Of a stretch of 64,000 nt of DNA, positions 12,387 to 24,113 are shown piece after piece; position 1 is the stretch's first letter, and every line of letters starts with the position of its first letter. Below the pieces are notes generated by a model. It searched no databases. It was given only the letters and a program-made list of their open reading frames with translations, and was not told where the DNA came from. The stretch is from Neelides folsomi (lineage: Eukaryota; Arthropoda; Collembola; Neelipleona; Neelidae): contig JAQGBZ010000067.1 in the NCBI GenBank assembly GCA_034687125.1, positions 62,001 to 126,000 of the forward strand, given 5' to 3'. The position numbers and the translations under genes are program-made.

Positions 12387-13293
12387 TTAGGGTGGAGTTG
12401 GGAAGCAGAGCTGCAAATATACAAATGCCATTTAACAGAAATATAATGAATTTTTTTAAAATATTTAAATTATGAATGCTCGAACCTTCATCATTGCTCC
12501 TTGGACGCAAGTTGAAAGTAGAATATAAGAAGAGCAAGACTTTTCTTTAGGTTTCAATTTTGGTCCTAAATGATTAATAATATAAAAATTATTTAATGAA
12601 AACTTTGAAAATATTCAATTAATTGAAAAGTTACAAACCATTTTCATCCAGACATTTTTCAAATGACATTTTTAGCGATTCTCCCATTTTTTCATCGTCA
12701 ACCATTGTTTTGATTCTTTTGAGTATGTTTTCCTTGTGAGGATGACCTTCGTCATCAACCTGAATTGGAAAATTAATTTTGATAATCTAATATACCATAG
12801 TGTATATAATTTTTCAATATTAATATTTTGATTAAATGAGATATAAATAAACGATAAGTATGGTGAATTACAAGTCCTTGCTTCTCAAAGTTGCATTTTG
12901 AAAAACACTTAAAAAATGAAAAAATTGATTATTTATAATTTATATAACTTATTTATAGTGATGGGTTAAATTCATATGTGTAAACTTACTCCCAACTTTT
13001 CCATCGTCAGTTCCATCATGTCAGTCACCCCCGATTCCTTTGCACAGCTTTTCATAATTGCTTTTTCTCCATCGTCCATTTTAATCTTCGCCCCTTTACA
13101 TTCCATTTTGTCAAATGCCATTACATAGGAAATCTATTAAAATTGACTACATTATAAATTAAGAAACATAAATGTAAATTAATAATGAAAAAGAAAGGCA
13201 ATGTTTAATTGAATAAAGAATTTAAAATGTCAAACTCACTGAAACCCAAAGTTGAAATATAAAGAGAACGGTGAAATTTTTAATGCCCTTCAT
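12387..13293 (-). CDS. odorant-binding-protein-like 2 (PBP/GOBP, 8 Cys)
   Basis: Paralogue of the 6.9-7.8 kb gene, on the same strand. Six exons in frame: signal peptide MKGIKNFTVLFIFQLWVS; an exon with MECKGAK and the first core cysteine; a short exon CFSKCNFEKQGL; an exon VDDEGHPHKENIL to EKCLDENG; an exon PKLKPKEKSCSSYILLSTC to GAMMK; and a last exon LCFPTPP. Core cysteine spacing is C1-x18-C2-x3-C3-x42-C4-x14-C5-x8-C6, plus one extra Cys before C1 (MEC) and one after C6 (LC), exactly as in paralogue 1. The intron just before the C2 cysteine is shared; here an additional intron follows GL, splitting an exon that is whole in paralogue 1. The protein is acidic and Met/Lys-rich. Expected product: a haemolymph or sensillar small-ligand carrier. 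A TATA box sits about 80 bp upstream. Confidence 0.85.
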
Positions 13294-13366
13294 TTTATCG
13301 AAAGTTTTAAAAAATTAAAATCTTACTTCTGAGTCTTTTTGATAGAAACTCAAACAGAGATTTTTT

Positions 13367-13378
13367 CCTTTTATATGC
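13367..13378 (-). promoter_or_regulatory. TATA box of OBP-like 2
   Basis: GCATATAAAAGG on the minus strand, about 75 bp upstream of the start codon, is a strong TATA-box match; transcription would begin near 13340. Confidence 0.6.
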
Positions 13379-14985
13379 TATAAAATGAATAGAATGTTAA
13401 ATTATATGAAATTTAACTCAAATCATAAATTATTTTAATAGCTTAATTTCCCAAATAAGCTTTGCATTCATATAAGGCCAAATAACTTTTAGTTAATGCA
13501 GGTTAGTTTGGTAAAAATGGAATACCAAATTAACTATTTCACTAGACGTATATTTACATATGTGTTTAAGTAACAATTGTATGGGAAATCTGACATAGAG
13601 TCGGGCTTGTATGTCTGAGCAATTATGTATCCTATTATTTATGCAACCATACTTTATTGGTATAACGTAGGTATAATAAATTATAACCTTCATAACATAT
13701 ATTATATCTGTATTTATGTATCCATAAATATAAACCTGTGTGTTAATACATAGTTATTAGTGTGTATATTACAATCATTATTTTACATTTTGCGACACTT
13801 TAAAAGTTAACTGACATTTGAGATAAATGGCTTCTTGTGTTTTGAACTTAGCCTTAATATTTAAATGATTTATCATTATTTTATTATATAAATAAGCATT
13901 CTATTACCTATTGATTAATATGGTATGCATTTGCATAATATATGTCAGGTAATATTATATTTATGAAAAAGTAATTTTAAATTGAAAATGAGATAATGAA
14001 ATTGAACTTTTATTAAATTTTCCATTTCAATATTTTACTAATTACATTTTCGAAACAACGACGATGAACCTTTTTTTAACATTACCATTGCTTATTGGAT
14101 CTATTTATTTACAATTGATGTTAGAATAACTAACCATAAGAAGTTAATTGAAAATATTTTATTTTATAAAATTGTCATTATATATTAATTTTACTCATGA
14201 GACAAATAGCTTTAATTACTTTGTACAAATATAAACATACCATTGCTAAAGACAAGAGTGTAAGACTCGTATAAGGCCAACTAACAAGGTTTTACATTTA
14301 CGATTACGAGTCAATTGACATTCAACAATGTCTATGTTTTACATCATTTATACAAATACGAAATTTACGATATTACACACGTACAAAGTTTTAGTATAAT
14401 AATGAAAATCAAATTGCGTTATTTAATTGTATCAGCGAATTAAGTCACAATTTTTTATTTTATTGTTCATTTTACTTGAAAGCGTAAAATTCGTATTTTT
14501 TAATCAATTGAACCTTAATAAATAATAAGTATGTCCTATAGGTCGTTTTAAGTTTAATATAAAGTTATATAATATATTAATATACTAGACTGTTAAGATT
14601 GACAGAACGACTATGATGTTTTTATATACACTCATATTAAATATGAGACACGTTGTTTGAAAAGTATTTTGAAACGAGTCAAATACCAAAGATTATAAAT
14701 AAAGTAACGAGACCTCTTGCTTATACATTATTAACAATTCTTATAATAAAATATCTTAAATGAATTTATTATTAACGATTAATTAATATTTAAGATTTTT
14801 AAAGTTATACTTCACATCCCTCTGGTATGATTAAATTAACATAAATTTAGCACATAAGAAAAATGCGTTTACCTTAATACATACTTGGAAAAATTGGGTA
14901 TTAACAGGAAGTACTTAACTATAAATATTGAGACAATATTTAAAAAATTATTATGTATTTGGTTAAAAATGCGAGGCGATAATGT
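13379..14985. other. intergenic, strongly AT-rich, nothing recognised
   Basis: About 1.6 kb between OBP-like 2 and the WDR26 stop. Very AT-rich, with no coding-like frame, no clear inverted repeats and no RNA gene seen. Confidence 0.5.
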
Positions 14986-17414
14986 TCAATTACTCGCCCT
15001 CGAATTATTGAGTTGCGAGGTTGTTGGAGAAGGACCCCAAAGGCGGATTGTCCCATCATCTGAAACTGAGACGAGCATTTCAGGTCGGACGGGATTCCAA
15101 GTTACACAATTGACAGTCCTTGAATGGCCAACTAAAGCTGCAATTGGACGTTCTTTCCGAATGTGCCAAATGTACACTTTATTGTCTAAAAAATAAAGAA
15201 AAGATTATAACATAAAAATTAATAATAATGACAAATATCGATATTTTATTTTATTTTACATTTAAACAAAAAGATACTTTCAAATTTTCAATTTACCTTC
15301 AGAGCCGGAAGCAATAAAGTTTTGGTTGATTCCTCCGAAACATGAGTGAATTGTGTAAAATCCTTGAGTGACTCCTTGAAATTTTCTCACAAGAACCCGA
15401 TCTTCTAGATCCCATAAATGAGTGCCCTGAGTGGCGACATTTAGAAGAGCAAGCCGATCTGTCGCGTCGATGGTGAAGCTCATAATTGAATACTCTTCTT
15501 TCAATCTTCAAAATAATTCATGATTATAAAGATTAATTATTTATTGATAAAAATAGTTAAAGTTTTGCCAAAACGTACATGTTGTGATCATGATTTGAAG
15601 TGTTGAAGATATATCCACGAATTCTGTTGTGAGTGTCAGCTGCAAGAACAGTTTTTCCATCACCTCTGTATCCCAAACATTGGACACGAACGCCTTCCCA
15701 TGAATCAAGAACATTTCCTTCCAAGTCCTACAGTATCCATGCATGAAATTAATACAAGATTAACCTAAATATTAAAATCTTTCCCAATATCTTTAAATCA
15801 AATTCTCAGAGATATCGAGATTTATGAAAATATTTAATTTTTCTTACACAAAAGTAGAATTGTCCTCGAGTTCCACCAGTTACGAATCTCTTTGAGTCTG
15901 GATGCCAGGCAGCGGAAGTGAGAGAATCCTCGGGGCCGGGGGCGACTTTAACATGGAGTTCTCCAGTGATGGCATTCCAAATGAAGAGTTCGGGGGAGTC
16001 GTCTGGACCACAAGCGATGACATAGCAAGAGTCAGGGCTCCAGCTCAAATACGAAACTCCATATTGGTGACCGTCCAACGTTTTTCGATGACTCACACGA
16101 AGATCAATCTGACAAATAGGAAATAAATAAATATCAATAAATTGAAATGTGGATTTAAATTCCAGTAGAAATTTATGACAGAGTCTGTATGAATTATCAA
16201 GAGGATTTTTTAGATTTACCGGGTGAACGTCCCATAGGATGAGCGTCGTGTCTTTGGATCCAGTCGCAAGTTTTGTCCCATCGGGAGAAAATCGACAAAA
16301 CCAGACTTCATCCGTGTGGTCGGTGAGGGTTTGGAGTGTCACGGCGGGGAAACTCTCTTTCGAACAAACATGGTCGACAAGGAGGGACAACTCTTCTTCC
16401 CATTGCGTATTGTGATAGGGGCATCGTTCGGTTTGCCATTCAAGCGACTGTCTCAGGAGAGTATCCCTACCAATTCACATAGATTAATAAATACTCACAA
16501 GTTAGTATAAGCGCCATTTGTGCAAAATTGAGGTTAAATGAATAGATTTCATAATGAGCTTACAATCTCCTCGGAGGGAGCATAATGGCAGGGGGAAGAA
16601 ATTGTTGAAGTTGTTCCATGAGCAACGATCGGGACTCTTTCCCTTCCCATCCTGCTTGTTCTCGAACTTCCTCCGGGGTTGCACACATGATGTAAGCGGA
16701 GAGTTGGTGAACACGAGTTGTGTTGTGGTTCAAGGGGGTCAATTCATAACGAAGAGTTGAGAGGGCTTCGATCACTTCTCCGGCTTCTAAATGCTCCAAG
16801 TACTTCTGCTCCAATAGAAGAAACTGCATCTCCTAAATTATATAAATGAACTCCCATAAAACTTAAATTATAAAAGTGAATCTAATTGTATGTTACATAA
16901 TTATAATATTTTACAATGAGATTTTCTGGGTTTTCTAGTAGGCCTTTGAGTTCGTGAAGATCATCGTGAGCCTCTTGCCATTTTCCTTTCATGACATGAG
17001 TTCGAAATTTTGCCGCGACTGGATGATCCATTCGGCATTTCGACTCCTCCATTAACATTTCAGCGCTTTTCCTATTAAAATCAATTAGCTTTGTTAATAA
17101 AAATTTCTAAATTTGTAAGATTTAGTATAACAATTTAAAAATATTTTTTAATTACGAAAGGCCCATTGCAATCAAATGCTGTCCGATGATCCTCACGATG
17201 TCTTCGTTACATTTTTTGTCTCCGATTGAAGATGCGATGGAGGATTGACCATCTTCCTCCACGTGAACTCCATTCGTCGCCACTCCATTTTCCTTCACAG
17301 CACTTTCACCTTCACTACCATTCTTAGCCTGTTAATAAAAAAGGTTAGTTTAAATCACTCACCCAATCTTAACTTTTAAATCCTATTTATTTAACTTACT
17401 TGCTGAGTCTGCAT
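14986..17414 (-). CDS. WDR26: WDR26 homologue (GID/CTLH ubiquitin ligase WD40 subunit)
   Basis: Homologue of WDR26/Gid7, the LisH-CTLH-WD40 scaffold of the GID/CTLH E3 ubiquitin ligase. Reading order: acidic N-terminus, LisH ([14 protein letters not shown]), CTLH ([39 protein letters not shown]), the block [13 protein letters not shown], then WD40 repeats beginning with [20 protein letters not shown] and [15 protein letters not shown], through [38 protein letters not shown] and [11 protein letters not shown], and ending [30 protein letters not shown]. Similarity to animal WDR26 runs end to end. The ATG at 17414 ([13 protein letters not shown]) is chosen because family N-termini often start this way; the same frame stays open upstream to a splice acceptor at about 17512, so a further 5' coding exon is possible. 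C-terminal stop at 14986-14988. Nothing appears broken. Confidence 0.9.
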
Positions 17415-17512
17415 ATTCTTGCTTAATCTAGGTTTCTTTATAGGGGGCGAGTCTTCGGGGGGCTCGGCCCTCCCTTCTCCCCTCCCTAAGGAGGCCAGAC
17501 TGATCTCACCTG

Positions 17513-19546
17513 GAAATTAATGCCTAATTAGTCAACTGTCAAGATGTTCAAATTTAAATAAGTATAAATTATTTGTGATCATTACGCCGTCTTCGAAGGA
17601 GTAAATCTCATGAATCGTCCCCGGACGGAATACAACAAGACCCTTCGTTTTAAGTTGACTAAAACCAAATTCAATTTACTTTTAGTTATTGAAAATCATT
17701 GTCAATTTGTCAACTTAAAGTTAATTTACAAAAAGAAATCAACTTCTAAAGTTCAACTCCAAGTTTTAGTATCTAGATATAACCCAAATTATGTAATGAA
17801 TGTTATAATATAACAAATTTCCATTGTTTAATCTTATTATTCAATTTTGTACCAAATAAGTTAAAGAACAAAGTAAAGAATATCGAAACTATTATGTATT
17901 TAGTGAATATTATCGAAATCAAGATGTAAGGACTTACTTTCTCAGAAAAGACTTAATTGAAGATGACAGAATCTTGAGCTCAGCCCTCACACATTTCCGG
18001 ACAGCATCTTATGGAATATAATATCTTATGAAATTCAAAACTAATCCGTCAGTCCGAGTCCTGTCCAAGTCCGAGTCTGTTCCCTATTTAACTATCCTGC
18101 TAGTTATTCTCAGGTTTCGTCGAATAATCCACCTTACTTCACACCTAAAATCAAAAATGTAAAAATTAATATTACATTCTCAGCAAAAGAAAATGGCGAA
18201 CAAAATAATATTTTTACACTTCAAAATTACTCAATAGGTCATTGTGGTTAAGATCAAAGGGTCAATTGATTGCCAATAATTATTACTCTGATTAACACGA
18301 TGGATGAATTGCGCAATGTGGTGAATCTTGCTTTGATAATTCTAATTGCTCTTTGACTTCCTCGACGTATTGTGCAGGGAGAATCCCCAGATGACCAACA
18401 GACTCTTAGAGTGTTAAAATCGGGGTTTTGATTCCAATCAACGTCTTTTGGATCTCTCAAAGATGAGGATAAAGATTGAATTAAAAATGTTTTTAATGTC
18501 CTAAATTCAGCAGAGTTCACGTAGAATTCACTTCATGTTTTTCCTTCTCGTCCTCTGTCGGGTGGATTTTGGGTGGGTCAGAGAAATTCACTTAAGTTTT
18601 CCATAGAGGAACGCAAAGAGGAATTCCCTTCGTGTCGTCTGACACAGCCGTCAACTCAATTCACCCCAATACGCCCCCTAACAAAGAAAGTGTTCAACTT
18701 TGAAGCAAGTCAGTTAGTTAATTCATGTTGGACTGTCTAAATGTCCAAAATGACCTATTATACAAGTCATCGATATAAAGATGAACGTCGAAGAGTAATA
18801 TCAGTAATTTATGGCATTGCTGATTAAATGAGATTGATAAAATAATGGAAGATTTATTTAATTTGTGATTAAATGAAAGAAAGATGTTTTTATTCTCAAT
18901 CATTTTATTTCCGAACTTCTCGAATATACACATGATGGATGATTAACATGATGTAAATACAATTAGGAAAATTCTATAATATGGGTATGAGTATGAATAT
19001 TTAACATACATTTACTATATATTACATTAAATATTTTAAAACTTATAACATTAAAAATTGTAATGAACCTTGTGAAATGATTAGCTTTTATGATTACGAT
19101 TACCTATGATAAACAAATATTAAATCAATTGCTTTATTTAAACGAATGCAAGATTAATATTTAACTTAATAAGTACTTATTATATTAATGTAACAAGATA
19201 TGTTATCAAGATTTAACATAAAATCTACATTCTAAAACATTATTTTTAAGGATAGCCTAACCTTAATTTAAAACATAATAACTGTTAATACATAATTATC
19301 TCTTCATTAAGCTAACAATATTTAAACAATTAAAACCTAGTTAGTTGTAATTAAAAAAAGAAAAATTGTAGAGAGTACTATGTTTAGATAGTAGAAGCCT
19401 AGAGGTTAAAATGAGTGATCTTATTTACTCGTTCCCTAATGAAAGAATTGGTAATTTTATATTAAATAAATGATACTTTAGGATGTTAAAATCCAACACT
19501 TTACCAAACTTGTATATCGAGAATGTGTTTCCATTTTTAATAACTC
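17513..19546. other. WDR26 upstream region and spacer before the sulfakinin gene
   Basis: About 2 kb. The part near 17600 contains a possible untranslated WDR26 exon ending at a GTAATG donor (minus strand). An 88-codon minus-strand ORF at 18254-18520 has no recognisable features. The rest is AT-rich and featureless to my reading. Confidence 0.4.
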
Positions 19547-19992
19547 TCACTTTCCAAATCTCAGATGACCTACAAGAAAAAATATCATTGTCAATAAGAA
19601 GGAAATACAATAGTTATGTATTTATATCAACGGTATTTAGAAATAATTTCTTTTAAATGTAACAGGCCTTACCATAGTCGTCATACTGCCTCTTTTGCAT
19701 TAAATTATCGTCATCGAAGAATCCGTCATCATCGTCGCCCTGTATCGAAAAATTACTTTAACAATTACTTGTATCAGAAATAATTCGAAATAACTTGAAT
19801 TGGGAAAATATGTGAAATTAGATAAATTTTAACCCCGTATCGCATGAACCGGAATTTTGATGGAACAACTCTCATTTTCTGCTGTAGTTGAGGTGAAGTG
19901 TTAGCTGGTCCTGCGGCCCTCGCCGACTCTCCCAACGAGAGACAGACGAGGACGAGGACGATGGAGACGAGAAGGAAAATAGGGCGAAACAT
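19547..19992 (-). CDS. Sk: sulfakinin neuropeptide precursor
   Basis: Encodes the arthropod CCK/gastrin-related satiety peptide sulfakinin. Three exons, 19834-19992, 19673-19739 and 19547-19569, total 249 nt (82 residues). The order is signal peptide (MFRPIFLLVSIVLVLVCLSLGES), spacer, a strongly acidic stretch (GDDDDGFFDDDN), a KR cleavage site, then QYDDYGHLRF followed by GK and stop. Expected product: pyroGlu-YDDYGHLRF-amide, with the Tyr after DD sulfated. The last two exons split the Gly of YGH; the last exon is only 23 nt, so automated annotation could easily miss the active peptide. Many insects have two sulfakinins per precursor; here only one is found, and the chain ends in a single Lys. 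The exon 1 donor (GTTAAA) is weak. A TATA box lies 50 bp upstream. A cryptic donor (GTGAGA) overlaps the stop, so a longer isoform is possible but not supported. Confidence 0.92.
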
Positions 19993-20040
19993 GGTGAAGA
20001 TGAAGAAGTGGATTGATGAAGATGCGGAAACTCCGGTTCT

Positions 20041-20049
20041 CTTTATATA
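20041..20049 (-). promoter_or_regulatory. TATA box of the sulfakinin gene
   Basis: TATATAAAG on the minus strand about 50 bp upstream of the sulfakinin ATG, giving a predicted 5' leader of some 20-25 nt. Confidence 0.55.
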
Positions 20050-20514
20050 TTAACACTTTTCATGAAGGACCCTCCAGGGACGACGAGCGAACGGAAAATT
20101 GGGGAAATTTAATTCAATTTCAACCTCATTTTTTCTTCTTTCGAGCTCATTGACGTCGAAATGAGTGACAGGCGGTGGAGGAGATGCCCGAACTAAATTT
20201 TTAAATTTTATCCCTTCGATCCTCCCTTGTCTCTTGATTTCCCCATTGAATATTCATGGAGCTTTCACTTCTTTCAAAACTTTGAGTTACTTTAACATTC
20301 GTGGGCGGACGCAGAGGTCGGAGTTGAAAAGTGTTGGTACTTAATGTAGATATTGTTCTACAAATGTACATATTTCATATTGTTATAATATGGTATATAA
20401 TGTACAGGTATACATAATAGTAGATAAAATATCAGTAAATAATCGAATATGAATTTATATCTTTCAAGGTGGTAAAAATTTCAAAGATCTGACATAATTT
20501 TATAGATGGATTTA

Positions 20515-20934
20515 TTAGTTTTCATTTCCAGCTCCTCCAGCACCATGTTCATAAGGATCGACTCCCAATTGTTTGTCTCCTGGCTCATCTGGAGTTGGAC
20601 CTTGACCCGTTCCTTCAGACCATAAGTCGTAGTCATCATAACCAACTTTTTGACTCGAGCACTCCAATGTCAAAAACATCAATATTGTTAAAGCTGAAAA
20701 AATATAGAGAGTTAGAATATTAAGCACATTGCATTTACATATTTATGAAATTTAACTATTCTTTGGTCAGTTTGATCTGAGATAATAGAAAGTTAATGAC
20801 CTATGATGGATGACAATATTTTGTATACATTTGTTATGTTATAAATGAATGAATAATTCATACAGGTAATTATGTACTTACTTACTGATTAAAATCAAGC
20901 AATAGTCTCCAACAAATCTTTTAATACTTTCCAT
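20515..20934 (-). CDS. small acidic secreted peptide (YDDYDLW), unknown
   Basis: Two exons in frame: the first encodes MESIKRFVGDYCLILI, the second begins LTILMFLTLECSSQ and together they form a signal peptide. The mature part is about 43 residues, acidic and Gly-rich: it contains KVGYDDYDLWSEGTGQG, then a Pro/Asp/Glu segment, and ends AGGAGNEN. There is no cysteine pair and no amidation signal. The YDDYD motif, with Asp beside Tyr, is a likely tyrosine-sulfation site, as in the adjacent sulfakinin. It lies about 500 bp upstream of that gene on the same strand. Function unknown; it may be a secreted peptide or a glandular product. The start was set at 20934 because it restores a complete signal peptide, whereas the ATG at 20727 is intronic. 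Confidence 0.6.
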
Positions 20935-21170
20935 AATGCAGTTAAAGGTTTGGATACTTATTATATTCTAAAAGTAATTTATTTTTAAGAATCCTAAAAG
21001 AAAGAGAATTGAATTAAGAATACCAATAAAAACAATGAGTAATTTAATTTGTTATCGTACATAGTACTAATCGTAAGAATGCGCCTTATTATTAGTTAAA
21101 GTTAGTTATATAACTATTTTATATTGTCTTTCAGTTTTGCGTTGTAATATTGTAAGCCTATGCACATAAG

Positions 21171-22128
21171 AGAAATGACTCGATCTCGTGACGGGCATGC
21201 ATCTCGTGACAATTGGACAAAAATTAAGCCGGGGCCTTAGCCTAAATTTAAAAATACGCTTTCCTTCGCCGAGCCCTCGAGTTACTCGGGTCGAGTACCT
21301 AGTTTATTTATTACCATTACATTTTATAATACATTACAATTCGATGTTTTACTTCTCCTCAATTTACTAGTCTTCAAATTTCAACTAGAATTGAAATCCC
21401 CTTGAATAATCAAATTATTTATTTTTAATATATAATTTCATTTGTGACATGAATATATCATTTAGAGAGTATAAGAAACAGCTTGTATTTTGAGAATTTT
21501 TTATAAATTTATGCTCTTGATTTATATTAAATTTGTATATGAATTCACTATTATCACTATTATTTTGATTAATTCTATACAAATAACGTAAATTTGTTGA
21601 TTTGTCTCACAATCCTTTTGAGCTTCATGTGATTCATGTAATTCAAAGATATCAGGTAAAATTCTATCAAAAAAGACAATATTATTTGCAACCATAAAAT
21701 CCTCTTTTGTAAATACATTGCCATTAAATGGCCAAATTCCACATTTTTCGAATCCAGACGATATATTGGTATATTATAGAATTTTCATAAGCATCTTTAA
21801 AAATTCTCAGAAGTAGTTGTTCATTTATAAATTGCCCAACATGAGTTGACATCCAGCTTTGTTTTACATTCAAGGGGATTTCAATTCTAGTTGAAATTTG
21901 AAGACTAGTGAATCGAGGTGAAAAGAATGTTAAGATAAAGTAAAACGTCGAATTGTAATGCATTATACGATGTAAATGTAATAATAAATAAACTAGGTAC
22001 TCGAGGGCTCGGCGAAGGAAAGGGTATTTTTAAATTTAGGCTAAGGCCACGGCTTAATTTTTGTCTAGGGATTTTTTTGTCCAATTGTCACGAGATGCAT
22101 GCCCGTCACGAGATCGAGTCACTTCTCT
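21171..22128. mobile_element. pogo/Tigger-like DNA transposon with long inverted arms
   Basis: Left arm 21171-21407 and right arm 21868-22128 are inverted copies of each other, with small indels between them. Ends read AGAGAA(A/G)TGACTCG and are flanked by TA on both sides, the Tc1/mariner target duplication. Each terminus carries two direct copies of ATCTCGTGAC spaced 18 bp (21183 and 21201; mirrored at 22087 and 22105), resembling transposase-binding repeats. The interior encodes, on the minus strand, a fragment of a DDE_1 transposase C-terminus. The element lacks an intact transposase and is non-autonomous. The arms differ by indels, so insertion is not very recent. Confidence 0.85.
21560..21963 (-). 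pseudogene. pogo/Jerky-like transposase C-terminal remnant
   Basis: Read on the minus strand, one frame gives NVKQSWMSTHVGQF and LLLRIFKDAYENSI, then after a frame change near 21770 another gives SGFEKCGIWPFNGNVFTKED. The latter matches the hallmark GF.K.GI(W/Y)PFN..(I/V)F...DF block that closes the DDE_1 domain of pogo/Tigger/Jerky-type transposases. No N-terminal CENP-B-like HTH, nor the catalytic DDE block, is present in the window. It is a broken fragment inside the inverted-repeat element. Confidence 0.75.
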
Positions 22129-22130
22129 TA

Positions 22131-24113
22131 CCTAGTATTTAATAATGAAAAATTAATTTAATACATAATTATAATAACCATAATACACTTTCACATTTGA
22201 ATAAGCTTGTCAGGATGCGAGGCAATGCAATGTAATAATGCATATTTGAGTGGATGGTAATTGAAGAAGTTATAGTAATTCCTTATAAAGAAATCTAAAA
22301 CTACATATGTATAATTGCATCGCCATCCTCCCCATAAAACGAATGGTTGAGTCCTGAAGGTGAAAAGTGGAGATTTATATTAAGGGGTCGAAATGACATA
22401 AAGAGTCGTTAATAGCCATGTTCAGCCTCCTCGACGTGGGGGTGCATAATAAAGAACGAGACGCTCGAAAAGAATTGAGACATTAAAAGTACTCGTTTTA
22501 AACACAACCCTTAAACGTGTAATTGATTTCCCTTAATCCTCCTCCGGTTCCCCTTATGGAGTCTCGGAGGAATTCACTCTGGAACTCTCCGCATGCAGCC
22601 GCTCATAATACTTTAAATCCCTCAACATCCCTTTCAATCTCACCGAGCAAAATTAGTCTTCGGTTGAAAGGTGGAAGTTGTGTGAAAGTGCATCCACTTA
22701 TAAATATACCAATATGGTCCATGTAAACACGGCTCCAATTTGACATCTCTCCTTAAAAGAAATGGTTAAAATGTGTTAAAAAGAATTGCATTGAGAAGCT
22801 CTTAAAATTTCGCCCAAGATCCTATGGGAGAACCGATAAGACTTTTGTGAATGGGGAAAAGGGAATGAATGAGACTCAAAGGTCGTCATTGTTTTCCCTC
22901 AAATGAGTATGAAAACCAGATGGGGAATATTGTCAAACTCCCCATGTGTCTTAACTTATAATAGGGAGGATGAAAAAGGAAATATTTTTTTCTACATATG
23001 AAGTGTACGAAGCATAAACGTGTGTATTCTTTCAAGAGTCTTAAGAGTCCAAAAAGTGTCTAGATATTCCATGTATTAACCTTCTCTTTAACACGATGGA
23101 ATAGTTTAACTATAGAAAAATCAAGTAAAATAAGTCTATAAGTATTGTAAAGTTTATAAGCATATACCATGTGGCCATAATAAGTATATAATCAGTAATC
23201 GGTATGAGTATGTACAAAGTATGTATGTAGGTGGAAGAACCGAAGGAAATAAATAAGATTGTTCTCCTATGACTTCAAGATGCGATCCTTCGTAATTGTG
23301 CGTAGAGATATAACAACAATGTATAAGGGATGTATAGTATACTTGAGATTCGGAAGGTATATTGAAAGGGAACATGGAGTGGAGATTCATGTGTGTGTAT
23401 ATGTGGGAGTAAGAAGTTTGTCTGGGAGTCATTCGGCTCAAACCAACCCGAGGAAGAACGTCGTTTCCTTCGCGTCTCCTTGAAAGGGTCAACAGGCAGC
23501 ACGAGCTTATAATATTTCATTTTATCTAACTACTTCCGCTATACTCAACAAAAGTTCTTACTTGTGTCATTCTCTAACCAGTCCATTATTTTCATTTCAT
23601 ACCTCTTTATACAATTGTAGTAGAAATCATTACATAAATATAATTGACTCTTTTGATTAGTGCAAAGTTTGGGTTTTTGATATATTGATATTTTAACATA
23701 TTTGGACATTTTTCATCATTGGAGAAGGTCAGTTGTTGAATAACAATAGGAGGAGATCAATTGAATTACCAAAAGCTGTTCAATTGAGACAATTGAGAGT
23801 GACAGGTTGGAAGTGAAGTGAATAGAAAAGGAGTGAAATTGGATTATGTTGACTGGTGTGAGGAAGTGAGAAATCACAAAGGAGCCTCCTTGTCTGGTAA
23901 GGACGTCAATTGAAAGCCACATGAGAATTCTGCTTTTCTTCTATTCATCTTTTCGCGAATACTTTGATTTGGTGGAAAAGCTATTCTTAATGTTTTGAAT
24001 TAAATAAATATTTTCTTTGACAGCCTCTGCTCAACTCATAAAAATCAACCGACTTTGTTTATCCAACGGGTAGCAGAAAGATTTACCGAAAAAGTGATTT
24101 AGCGGCGGCGAAC
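22131..24113. other. iGluR upstream region, no gene recognised
   Basis: About 2 kb of noncoding sequence with visibly higher GC than the spacers to its left. Short ORFs (for example 22523-22726, 23154-23492 on the minus strand) look random. It probably holds the promoter and 5' UTR of the glutamate-receptor gene; no TATA box or core motif stands out. Confidence 0.4.

Noticed and set aside
18254-18520. 88-codon minus-strand ORF upstream of WDR26
   Set aside because: No signal peptide or domain and does not splice into WDR26 in a usable frame.
19400-19546. Second sulfakinin peptide exon downstream of the stop
   Set aside because: A GTGAGA donor overlaps the stop, but the nearby acceptor only leads to a short non-peptide tail; no DDYGH-like sequence exists on either strand nearby.
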